Assembly: GCA_944390775.1 (NCBI GenBank)
Contig: CALXQQ010000002.1
Location: 47,636 to 111,635, forward strand
Source: an uncultured Alphaproteobacteria bacterium
GTDB taxonomy: Bacteria; Pseudomonadota; Alphaproteobacteria; UBA3830
Direction of reading: 5' to 3'
DNA length: 64,000 nucleotides
Each line of letters begins with the position of its first letter. The stretch's first letter is position 1. A model generated the notes under the pieces. It saw only the letters and a program-made list of their open reading frames with translations, made no database searches and was not told the DNA's origin. A program made the translations under genes and the position numbers. This document shows positions 8,567 through 16,760 of this stretch, piece after piece.

Positions 8567-11212
8567 ATGTTAGATAAAGTTTTTGATCCCCGTAGTTTTG
8601 AGGGTAATTTTTCATTTGAAGTGGAGGCTTCTCTTCGTAATCCGAATGCAGAACCCTATATGGTTTTGTTGCCGCCGCCAAATGTTACAGGCTCTCTGCA
8701 TATAGGACATGCTTTGTGTTACACGTTGCAGGATGTTTTAGCTAGATATAAGCGTATGAGAGGGTATGATGTTTTATTTCAGCCCGGACTAGATCACGCA
8801 GGCATTGTAACGCAGCTATTGGTGGAAAAGCAGCTATATGAAAGCGGTATTGAGAAAGGTACTCTTACCAAAGATAAATTATTAAAGGAAATCTGGTATT
8901 GGAAAGAGCAATCGGGTTGTACGATTTTAGATCAGTTGAAAATTTTAGGTATATCCTGTGATTTTTCTCGATTACGTTTTACTCTTGATGAAGACAGCAA
9001 AAGAGCTGTAACAAAGTTGTTTGTAAAGCTGTTTCGTGATGGTTTACTGCGACGTGGCGAACGTATGGTGAGTTGGGATCCCGTGATCTGTACAGCTGTT
9101 TCTGACCTAGAGATTATCGAGAAAGAAGTAGACGGTCATATGTGGCATATTAAGTATATGCTAGAGGATAAGAGCGATTTTATTCCTGTTGCCACTACGC
9201 GTCCGGAAACCATTTTTGGAGATGCAGCTGTTGCAGTCAATCCGAATGATCAGCGTTATAGGAAGTTTATAGGCAAAAGCGTGCGTGTTCCTCTTACTGA
9301 TAGACTTATTCCTGTTATTGCCGATAAACATGCAGATATGGATAAGGGTACTGGTGCTGTGAAAATTACACCTGCACATGACTTTAATGATTATGAAGTT
9401 GGGCGGAGGCATAAGTTGCCTGTTATCGATATAATGGATGAGCATGCAATTCTAAATGACAATGTTCCAGAACTATTTCGCAAATTAGAGCGTTTTGAAG
9501 CACGGAAAAAAGTTGTTGAGTTTTTACAAAAAACAGAATTGCTAATTAAGGAAGAGAAGATCAAGCATTTGTTACCTTTTGGAGATAGGTCAAATAGTAT
9601 TCTTGAGCCTCGTATTACAAAACAGTGGTTCGTACATGCTGAAAAATTGGCTCAGCCCGCGATTAGAGCAGTTGAAGAAGGAAAATTGCAATTTGTTCCA
9701 ACTCATTGGCAGAATCTATATTTCGAATGGTTACGCAATATTCGTCCTTGGTGTATCTCGCGTCAAATTTGGTGGGGGCATCGTATTCCAGCATGGTATG
9801 GTCCGGATGGCCAAGTGTTTGTTGCGGAGAAATATGAAGATGCTCTCAAGCAAGCTGTAGTATTTTATGGTAAAAATCAAGTAGAGCTTGTTCAAGATGA
9901 TGATGTCCTAGACACGTGGTTTTCCTCTGGTATGTGGCCATATATTACATTGGGATGGCCTGATGATACCGATGAATTGCGTAGATACTACTCAAAGATG
10001 GTTGTTGTTACTGGATTTGATATCATCTTTTTCTGGGTAGCACGTATGGTTATGATGGGAATTTATGCTATGGATAACGTGCCGTTTCCAGAAGTATATA
10101 TTCACGGACTTGTGCGTGATGCAAAAGGGCATAAGATGTCCAAATCTCGTGGTAATGTGATAGATCCGTTAAAGTTATGTGAAAAATATGGCACTGATGC
10201 GGTCCGTTACACTCTTACCACATTAGCATCTCCTGGAAGGGATTTAAAAATCGACGAACAATCTGTTGAAATAAATCGCAATTTCCTCACGAAATTGTGG
10301 AATGTGGTGCGTTTTGCTCAGATGAATGGATGTGTCTACAACAATTATTTTGATCCATCTGCTGTTGATAATGCTTTTTCAAAGTGGATTATAGTTAAAG
10401 TACTTCAAACAGTAAAAGAGGTGGAAGTTGCGCTTGATAGCTATAGATTTGATGAAGCTACAAAAGCTGTATATCACTGTATATGGAGCACATTTTGTGA
10501 TTGGTACTTGGAGTTTATTAAACCAGTTTTGCAACAAAGTGCTATAGATGAGGAGCGTGCAGAAGGCTACAATCTCAACTATACTATATATAAAAAAGAT
10601 GTGCGTGATACGACTGCATGGGCCATTGTTCAGTTTGTTCGTCTTCTTTATCCGATTGCTCCTTTTATTTCAAAGAAGCTCAGTGGGGAAATGGGGGTGA
10701 TGGAGATGTCATGGCCATCGCTTACTACTGTTACACCTGCTGAACAATTGGCTGTTGAGCATGTGGAATTTTTGCAAGAATTAATTACATCAGTACGATC
10801 ATTGAAACAGTGTTTGCATTTACCTGCATCTGAGAAGGTATATGTTTCGCTTAATGATATGGAAGAGCATTATCAAAAGTTTTTGCAGGATCATGCGACG
10901 ATTTTAAGACATATGGCGCATATAGAGCTTGGCACAACGGAAGGTATGTCATTCCCGATAGCTATCAACAGCACAGTTGTGCAGATGTTTTTGATGACTC
11001 AGGTAGATGTGAAAAGCAAAATTGAGCAGTTACGCCAAGAGCTTACAAATCTAGAAAAGGCTAAAAACTCTGCTACAGCTCGTCTTGCTAATGAAGAATT
11101 TTTGTCTAAAGCTGCTGCTGAAGTAGTAGAAGAGCATAAGAAACGTGTAGTATCTTTAGATGCAAAAATTCAGAAGATGTCAACGTTATTACGCAATCTT
11201 GAAATGGCATAG
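8567..11212 (+). CDS. valS: Valine--tRNA ligase
   Basis: An 881-residue class I synthetase. I chose the ATG at 8567 because GGAG (8557-8560) sits six bases before it; a TTG at 8555 would add four residues and put the ribosome site inside the gene. HIGH is at about residues 45-48 (VTGSLHIGHAL), the editing CP1 insert carries VATTRPETIFGD and the GTGAVKITPAHDFND stretch, and KMSKS is at about 523-527. The last 70 residues form the coiled-coil tRNA-binding arm typical of ValRS. It charges tRNA-Val and edits mischarged Thr. It probably shares a transcript with truA, two bases downstream. Confidence 0.97.
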   Translation: MLDKVFDPRSFEGNFSFEVEASLRNPNAEPYMVLLPPPNVTGSLHIGHALCYTLQDVLARYKRMRGYDVLFQPGLDHAGIVTQLLVEKQLYESGIEKGTLTKDKLLKEIWYWKEQSGCTILDQLKILGISCDFSRLRFTLDEDSKRAVTKLFVKLFRDGLLRRGERMVSWDPVICTAVSDLEIIEKEVDGHMWHIKYMLEDKSDFIPVATTRPETIFGDAAVAVNPNDQRYRKFIGKSVRVPLTDRLIPVIADKHADMDKGTGAVKITPAHDFNDYEVGRRHKLPVIDIMDEHAILNDNVPELFRKLERFEARKKVVEFLQKTELLIKEEKIKHLLPFGDRSNSILEPRITKQWFVHAEKLAQPAIRAVEEGKLQFVPTHWQNLYFEWLRNIRPWCISRQIWWGHRIPAWYGPDGQVFVAEKYEDALKQAVVFYGKNQVELVQDDDVLDTWFSSGMWPYITLGWPDDTDELRRYYSKMVVVTGFDIIFFWVARMVMMGIYAMDNVPFPEVYIHGLVRDAKGHKMSKSRGNVIDPLKLCEKYGTDAVRYTLTTLASPGRDLKIDEQSVEINRNFLTKLWNVVRFAQMNGCVYNNYFDPSAVDNAFSKWIIVKVLQTVKEVEVALDSYRFDEATKAVYHCIWSTFCDWYLEFIKPVLQQSAIDEERAEGYNLNYTIYKKDVRDTTAWAIVQFVRLLYPIAPFISKKLSGEMGVMEMSWPSLTTVTPAEQLAVEHVEFLQELITSVRSLKQCLHLPASEKVYVSLNDMEEHYQKFLQDHATILRHMAHIELGTTEGMSFPIAINSTVVQMFLMTQVDVKSKIEQLRQELTNLEKAKNSATARLANEEFLSKAAAEVVEEHKKRVVSLDAKIQKMSTLLRNLEMA

Positions 11213-11214
11213 AT

Positions 11215-11961
11215 GTGCTTTATAGGTATAGGATTACTGTCGAATATGATGGGACGAACTTCTATGGCTGGCAGCGTCAAGATGGCCTGCCTACAGTACA
11301 GCAGGCTTTAGAAGATGCGTTGTTGCCTTTATCGAAAGATCATACAGTTGTGTATGGTGCTGGACGCACAGATACTGGAGTGCATGCGATTGGGCAAGTT
11401 GCACATTTCGATTTAGCTAAGGATGTCGATCCTTTTAGAGTGCAAGAATGCTTGAATTTCCACTTATTGAATATGAATGCAGCTGCTGCTGTGATAGATA
11501 CAGTGCGCGTTCCTAACGATTTTGATGCGAGATTTAATGCGATCGAGCGTTCATATATTTATAAAATTATGATGAGACGAGCGCCATTAGTATTATTGAA
11601 AAATAGGTATTGGCATATAAAACATTATTTAGATGTGGAAAATATGCAAAAAGCAGCTCAGTATCTTATAGGGAAGCACGACTTTTCAGCCTTTAGAGCA
11701 GCTGGATGTCAAGCAACTTCTCCTATAAAAACAATAAATAGCATATCAATAGAACAACATGATCAATCATTGTCTATAGAGATTAAAGCTCGATCATTTT
11801 TATACAGACAGGTTCGTAATATAGTGGGGTCTTTGTATATGGTTGGATGTGGAAAATGGTCGCCAGAGCAATTGTACACGATTTTGCAAAGCAAAGATCG
11901 ACGGCTTTCTGGGCAAACAGCTCCGGCATGTGGTTTGTATTTTCAAGGGGTGAAGTATTAA
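11215..11961 (+). CDS. truA: tRNA pseudouridine(38-40) synthase
   Basis: A 248-residue protein starting at GTG 11215, two bases after the valS stop. The catalytic Asp53 lies in the GAGRTDTGVHA motif, and the family landmarks YDGTNFYGWQRQ near the N-terminus and RSFLYRQVRNIVG near residue 205 are present. It converts U38-U40 in the anticodon stem to pseudouridine. Tight spacing suggests translational coupling to valS, joining two tRNA functions in one transcript. Confidence 0.95.
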   Translation: MLYRYRITVEYDGTNFYGWQRQDGLPTVQQALEDALLPLSKDHTVVYGAGRTDTGVHAIGQVAHFDLAKDVDPFRVQECLNFHLLNMNAAAAVIDTVRVPNDFDARFNAIERSYIYKIMMRRAPLVLLKNRYWHIKHYLDVENMQKAAQYLIGKHDFSAFRAAGCQATSPIKTINSISIEQHDQSLSIEIKARSFLYRQVRNIVGSLYMVGCGKWSPEQLYTILQSKDRRLSGQTAPACGLYFQGVKY

Positions 11962-12076
11962 TTGAGTTTTCGCATAGACAGATTATTAGGGTTCTGTTAG
12001 GATTGGTACTACAGCTATCCTTTACAGATTAATATGGTAATTGCTTGTGTGAAAAGGTGAAGTTAGGAGAAAAATT

Positions 12077-13168
12077 GTGGGTTTTAAGTGTGGAATTATT
12101 GGCCTGCCTAATGTAGGAAAGTCGACTCTTTTCAATGCATTAACTCAAACTGCTGCTGCAGAGGCAATGAATTATCCGTTTTGTACCGTAGAACCAAATA
12201 TTGGAAAAATTGGTGTGCAAGACCCAAGGTTATACAAGTTGGCTTCAATTGCAGAAAGCGCGAAGATTATCCCAACTCAATTAGAAATAGTTGATATCGC
12301 TGGTTTAGTGAGAGGAGCAAGTAAAGGAGAGGGTTTAGGGAATCAGTTTTTGGGGCATATTCGTGAAACAGATGCTATTTTGCATATGGTGAGATGTTTT
12401 GATGATGACAATATCACTCATGTTTATGAACACGTTGATCCAATAAGGGATATAAATGTCGTTGAAACTGAGATGATGTTGGCTGATTTAGAAATATTAA
12501 AGCGTAGAGAGAGTACACTAGGCAAGAAGAATGATTCTAAGTTAATCGCTGAAAAGAATCTATTACAGAAGACTATTTCTTGGTTGGAAGAAGGACAATT
12601 AATACGCAAGTTATCAATATCTGAAGAAGAAAAAACTATCATAGGACAATGGAATTTATTAACTGATAAGCCTACTTTATATATATGTAATGTAGAGGAA
12701 TCCAATGTTGTAAATGGAAATAGTTTTTCTGATAAAGTACGCCAATTAGCTCAACAAAGCGGCTCTTCTATTGTTATTGTGTCTGCAGCAATAGAAGCAG
12801 AAATTGCACAAATTAGCGATGATGAAGAAAAAGCAGAGTATCTACATGCACTTGGGTTGCAAGAATCAGGCCTAACCAGAGTGGCACAAGGTGGATACGA
12901 TCTTCTTAACTTGCTGACATTTTTTACTGTCGGGAAAGTGGAAGCACATGCTTGGACCACGATAAGAGGTGCTACAGCGCCTATGGCTGCGGGTGTAATT
13001 CATACTGATTTTCAAAGAGGATTTATTTGCGCTGAGACTATCAGTTATGAAGATTATGTGTGCTATAATGGAGAAGGTGGGGCTAAAACAGCAGGTAAGA
13101 TGCGTCTAGAAGGTAAGGATTATAAAGTACAGGATGGCGATATATTCCATTTCAGGTTCAATGTTTGA
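12077..13168 (+). CDS. ychF: Redox-regulated ATPase/GTPase YchF (Obg family)
   Basis: A 363-residue protein starting at GTG 12077, with AGGAG at 12065-12069. It has the P-loop GLPNVGKST (residues 9-17), LEIVDIAGLVRGASKGEGLGN as G3, a central coiled-coil helix region, and the C-terminal TGS domain ending in GDIFHFRFNV. The YchF branch of Obg proteins prefers ATP and binds ribosomes. The G4 segment reads YICNVEES in place of NKxD, which is typical of YchF. Confidence 0.96.
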   Translation: MGFKCGIIGLPNVGKSTLFNALTQTAAAEAMNYPFCTVEPNIGKIGVQDPRLYKLASIAESAKIIPTQLEIVDIAGLVRGASKGEGLGNQFLGHIRETDAILHMVRCFDDDNITHVYEHVDPIRDINVVETEMMLADLEILKRRESTLGKKNDSKLIAEKNLLQKTISWLEEGQLIRKLSISEEEKTIIGQWNLLTDKPTLYICNVEESNVVNGNSFSDKVRQLAQQSGSSIVIVSAAIEAEIAQISDDEEKAEYLHALGLQESGLTRVAQGGYDLLNLLTFFTVGKVEAHAWTTIRGATAPMAAGVIHTDFQRGFICAETISYEDYVCYNGEGGAKTAGKMRLEGKDYKVQDGDIFHFRFNV

Positions 13169-13221
13169 TACTGCCTACGCCGCTCGGAGTATGTAGTATG
13201 CTGTGGTATGCGTTAAGTCCC

Positions 13222-13569
13222 TTATTCAAATTGATAAAACAATTCATCTCCATTTGGAAGATATGGGTCAATTGGAGAGAAAGGCTCTACAGCGTTTGGA
13301 GGACTATCTGAGTGGATAGTTTCACTGTCCGATTCATAGCTATTTATATCATATTTAACAGCAGACTTATCAGGTTTATCGAGTATGATGCCCTTTAATC
13401 CTTCCGTATCTAATCCTTCCATATCTGATCCTTCCGTATGATCGCTGCTGCGAGTATCCACTTGGTGTTCAGGCTCGTTGCACATATGACCCTCCATTTG
13501 ACACTTCATTGCACACAGGTTTTCATAATTGAATAACGTTAAAAGCAATAGTGCGTATTTTAACTGCAT
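13222..13569 (-). CDS. Small acidic secreted protein, unknown
   Basis: I do not recognise this protein. With the ATG at 13569 it has 115 residues, preceded by a GGGGT ribosome-site-like stretch; an in-frame TTG at 13581 is less likely. Residues 1-20 (MQLKYALLLLTLFNYENLCA) look like a signal peptide. The mature part is strongly acidic and includes three degenerate five-residue repeats (TEGSD, MEGLD, TEGL) encoded by 15-base direct repeats near 13398-13440. There are four Cys, all in the first third. It is convergent with ychF and divergent from the MFS gene. It could be a secreted effector or envelope protein, but nothing in the sequence shows this. Confidence 0.5.
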   Translation of the reverse strand: MQLKYALLLLTLFNYENLCAMKCQMEGHMCNEPEHQVDTRSSDHTEGSDMEGLDTEGLKGIILDKPDKSAVKYDINSYESDSETIHSDSPPNAVEPFSPIDPYLPNGDELFYQFE

Positions 13570-13719
13570 AGAACACCCCAATAAAATTCCAGATAATGCA
13601 TATCATATAAAAAATGCTTATACAATATATTTTTACGTTTTTTTAAATAATCTCAAATATGGTTGAATATTTCAGTTTTTATGTATAGAATAAACCAGTT
13701 TAGCCTCGGAGGAATCTTG

Positions 13720-15009
13720 ATGGAGCAAGCGCAAGAATCTACGAATGTAGAGATGGGTCGTATGGGGGATCAGTCTTTTGCAAATAGAGGTTTTTTTGAA
13801 TCATTGCGTACAATGCCCCGTGGAGTATGGTCGATTTCCTTGTTTGGTTTGTTTCTTGGCATGTCAACGACCATGGTTTACAGTCAATTGAGTCTTTTCC
13901 TTGCTAATGAACTACATGCGACAGCGGTAAAAGTAGCAGCGATAGATGGGCTGGTGGAGCTGTGTGCTTTCATTACGCGGATATTTTCAGGCTATATCAG
14001 TGATTTGTTGCATGAAAGAAAGCTGATTTTGGTTATAGGATGTACAGTAACTCTCATTGCTCGACCTCTTATGACACTTGCTCAATCTGCTTACATGGTT
14101 CTAGGAATACAGTCTATAGAGCGTATAGGTAATGGGTTACAAGCAACTCCAAGAGATGCTCTAATTGCAGATCTTTCTAGCAGACAGGCTAGGGGAGGGG
14201 CCTTCGGATTTACCAGGTCTTTGAAAACATTTGGTGCGATGCTTGGTACACCTATCGCTATGTACATTATGATACAATCATCCAATAATTTCCGTCTGGT
14301 GTTTGGGGTGGCGACTATTCCTGTTGTAATAGCGTTATTATGTATACTCTCTATTCGTAAACCAAATGAGCAGGCAAATACGCGTGTGAAACAGGAAAAT
14401 CCATTCAAAAGAAAGTATCTAAAATCGTTGGATCGATCTTTCTGGAAATTATTGCTTTTAACTGCGGTATTTGAATTAGGGCATTTTACAGAGCATTTAC
14501 TTCCCATATATACCAATCAATTTCTACCAATTGAACGTGCTAGTATTGTGAATATTTTTATAAGTGTTGGACAGGTCTTACTAGCATTTCCTATAGGATA
14601 TTTGGCGGATAAATATGGGCGTAGTCGATTTATTCGTTGTTGTATGATTTGTATGGTTATGGCGAATATTTTGTATATTGTGGCTGGATATAATATTATT
14701 GCTGTTCCTGTTATATGTATTCTAACTGGTGCGTTTCTTTGGGGAGGACAGATGAGTGCAATACAGGGACTATTTTTATCGATTATAAGCGAACAAGTTA
14801 ATTTTAAGTTACGAGCAACAGCAATAGGGATATACTACTGTATTGTTGGTGTGTGTTATTGTTTATCTTCTCTTATTGCTGGATATATATGGGATAATTT
14901 CGGTGCTCGTTATACTTTTGTGTATAGTATTTGCTTCTCTATTTTGGCATTTGTGCTAAGTTTTGCATTGCTTCCGAAAAAGTATTCAGGAGGGTGTTCC
15001 AATAATTAA
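13720..15009 (+). CDS. MFS transporter
   Basis: A 429-residue protein. The start at ATG 13720 is chosen because CGGAGGA (13708-13713) precedes it; upstream in-frame ATGs at 13663 and 13681 lack a ribosome site. About 12 hydrophobic segments are visible, with the loop 2-3 motif GYISDLLHERK and its second-half counterpart GYLADKYGRSRF, which mark the major facilitator superfamily. The substrate is not predictable. The gene overlaps lpxK at its 3' end, so the two are probably translated together. Confidence 0.85.
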   Translation: MEQAQESTNVEMGRMGDQSFANRGFFESLRTMPRGVWSISLFGLFLGMSTTMVYSQLSLFLANELHATAVKVAAIDGLVELCAFITRIFSGYISDLLHERKLILVIGCTVTLIARPLMTLAQSAYMVLGIQSIERIGNGLQATPRDALIADLSSRQARGGAFGFTRSLKTFGAMLGTPIAMYIMIQSSNNFRLVFGVATIPVVIALLCILSIRKPNEQANTRVKQENPFKRKYLKSLDRSFWKLLLLTAVFELGHFTEHLLPIYTNQFLPIERASIVNIFISVGQVLLAFPIGYLADKYGRSRFIRCCMICMVMANILYIVAGYNIIAVPVICILTGAFLWGGQMSAIQGLFLSIISEQVNFKLRATAIGIYYCIVGVCYCLSSLIAGYIWDNFGARYTFVYSICFSILAFVLSFALLPKKYSGGCSNN

Positions 15010-15994
15010 TACTCCAAGATTTTGGTTCAAAGAACCAACTTTTCTCACGAAATTCTTGCTTTCTCCTTTGGAGATGGTGTATCGAAGTGTGGTTAGTTGG
15101 AGATACAGGCGAGTTCATGCACATATCCCTCAATCTGGTCAAATTGTGATTGCTGTTGGTGGTATAACAGCTGGGGGATCTGGTAAAACTGTAGTTGTTA
15201 AAGCGATAGCGCAATTCCTCACAAGTATGGGATACCGAGTTGCTATATTAAGTCGGGGATTTGGTGGCAGTATAACCGAAAACTGTATGGTTTTGCCTGA
15301 TAATCATTCTTGGAAAGAGGTAGGCGATGAGCCTTTGATGCTTGCACAATATTTTCCTGTTTTTGTTGGAAAAAATCGAGCGAAAAGTGCTCAATTGGCT
15401 GGAGACAATTTTGATATATTGATAATGGATGATGGATTAACACAACGTTATCTTCGTCCGCATATACAGGTCTTAGTCATCGATACATATCAAGGATTGG
15501 GTAATGGAAGAATGCTACCACTTGGGCCTAATCGTCTATCTATAACTCAAGTGCTGCCATTGGTTGATGGTGTGATATTGCTTGGAAATGGTTCGTTTTG
15601 TTTGAGATCTGCGTTGTCTTCGTGCGCGCAAGTCAGCATTATGCCTAGATTATCCTTATTCCGGGAAATACCCTATACAGAGCGATTGCCAGACAACACT
15701 CCTATAATTGCTTTTTGTGGAATAGGTTATCCTGACAAATTCTTTAATTCTTTAAAAGGTTATCCTGTTGTTGAACAAATTGTATTTCCTGATCATCATC
15801 CATATACTGATTGTGAGCTCGAACAATTGAAACAGAGGGCTATTCAAGCAGGAGCTCGACTTGTTACTACAGAAAAGGATTTTATAAAAATAAAAGGGCG
15901 TTTACCTGTTACTTTTTTACCACTTACTTTAAATCTTTCTAGCGATTTTAAGGTTTTTTTAACAAAATACGTAGCATCTCTTTCAATAAATTAG
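15005..15994 (+). CDS. lpxK: Tetraacyldisaccharide 4'-kinase (probable AUU start)
   Basis: LpxK phosphorylates the lipid A disaccharide at the 4' position at the inner membrane, the sixth step of the Raetz pathway, so this organism should make lipid A. The family N-terminus aligns from TPRFWFKEP, followed by a membrane-associated helix, the P-loop VGGITAGGSGKT and the LSRGFGG and DDGLTQRYL motifs. No ATG, GTG or TTG lies at the right place. A perfect AGGAGGG at 14988-14994 is followed by ATA (15002) and ATT (15005), overlapping the MFS stop at 15007-15009. I place the start at ATT 15005 (329 residues). The alternative TTG at 14963 has no ribosome site. Confidence 0.9.
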   Translation: MNTPRFWFKEPTFLTKFLLSPLEMVYRSVVSWRYRRVHAHIPQSGQIVIAVGGITAGGSGKTVVVKAIAQFLTSMGYRVAILSRGFGGSITENCMVLPDNHSWKEVGDEPLMLAQYFPVFVGKNRAKSAQLAGDNFDILIMDDGLTQRYLRPHIQVLVIDTYQGLGNGRMLPLGPNRLSITQVLPLVDGVILLGNGSFCLRSALSSCAQVSIMPRLSLFREIPYTERLPDNTPIIAFCGIGYPDKFFNSLKGYPVVEQIVFPDHHPYTDCELEQLKQRAIQAGARLVTTEKDFIKIKGRLPVTFLPLTLNLSSDFKVFLTKYVASLSIN

Positions 15995-16030
15995 TACTAT
16001 ATTCATACGATTTGTTAGGGAGTTAATATT

Positions 16031-16669
16031 ATGAAAAAACTATGGTACTGTGGTGCTATGTTAGCCGCATTTAGCGCTAATGCTCAATATGATACCTTTG
16101 ATAGTAATTTTTATTTTGGTATAGGCGTAGGCGGCAAAGTTCAGGATGCACATGCTACAATATACGCAAATGGGTATGAAGATAAGCTATGTCATAGCCG
16201 CTTACAAGGAACCATATTTTTAGGAAGTGGTAAAACGTTGAATGGTCATCCATTTTATATTGGTGGTGAACTATATATGGATATAGCAAAAACTGGTCGG
16301 CGCTATTTTGAAACAAATCGCTGTCGTTTTGCATTACGTAACAATGGGATAGTACCAGGATTTTGTTTGCGTTTTGGATATAGTGGTAATGATATGAATC
16401 TGCTATATTTCAAAGTAGGTTTTGCTCATGTGAAAGCCACTTTGTGCAATGAGACACCTCCTCAGGGTGTATCACAAATTGCAACAGCATCAAAGATAGT
16501 TCCTTTGATAGGGATTGGCATAGAACAATCTTTGTCTCGTAAACATTCTGCTCGTGTTGAAGCAGAATTTCGCTTTAAAGGAGAAAAGAAGGAGCCGTTA
16601 TTTGCAAAAGCAGAGAGTGGGTATGCAATTACAGTGAGAGCTGCCTATATTTACAATGTACAAATGTAA
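16031..16669 (+). CDS. Outer-membrane beta-barrel protein, small
   Basis: A 212-residue protein with a clear signal peptide (cleavage after AAFSANA, about residue 18) and a ribosome site AGGGAG ahead of the ATG. The rest alternates polar and hydrophobic residues in strands such as FYFGIGVGGK, FYIGGELYMDI, NLLYFKVGFAHV and AITVRAAYIYNV, with the last strand ending near the C-terminus, as in 8-stranded OmpA/OmpW-like barrels and the surface antigens of Rickettsiales. Two Cys pairs occur in the loops. It precedes the usher-like gene by about 90 bases. The exact family is not recognised. Confidence 0.65.
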   Translation: MKKLWYCGAMLAAFSANAQYDTFDSNFYFGIGVGGKVQDAHATIYANGYEDKLCHSRLQGTIFLGSGKTLNGHPFYIGGELYMDIAKTGRRYFETNRCRFALRNNGIVPGFCLRFGYSGNDMNLLYFKVGFAHVKATLCNETPPQGVSQIATASKIVPLIGIGIEQSLSRKHSARVEAEFRFKGEKKEPLFAKAESGYAITVRAAYIYNVQM

Positions 16670-16687
16670 TGGCTTTTACCTTTGAAA

Positions 16688-16713
16688 GTGGGGCAAGTAA
16701 TACTTGCTTCCAC
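16688..16713 (+). terminator. Hairpin between the small barrel gene and the usher-like gene
   Basis: An 11-pair hairpin: GTGG (16688-16691) pairs with CCAC (16710-16713), and 16692-16698 pairs with 16702-16708, with a three-base loop and one bulged T. It is followed by AATATTTTG, a weak U-rich tract. It could end the beta-barrel transcript or partly attenuate transcription into the usher-like gene 48 bases later. Confidence 0.5.
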
Positions 16714-16760
16714 AATATTTTGTGATAGTATTTTACGTTTTTCTTTAACTGGAGTGATAT

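Noticed and set aside
14963..15004. TTG start for lpxK giving 14 more residues
   Set aside because: No ribosome site there, and the extension does not align with LpxK; the AGGAGGG at 14988-14994 points to a start near 15005.
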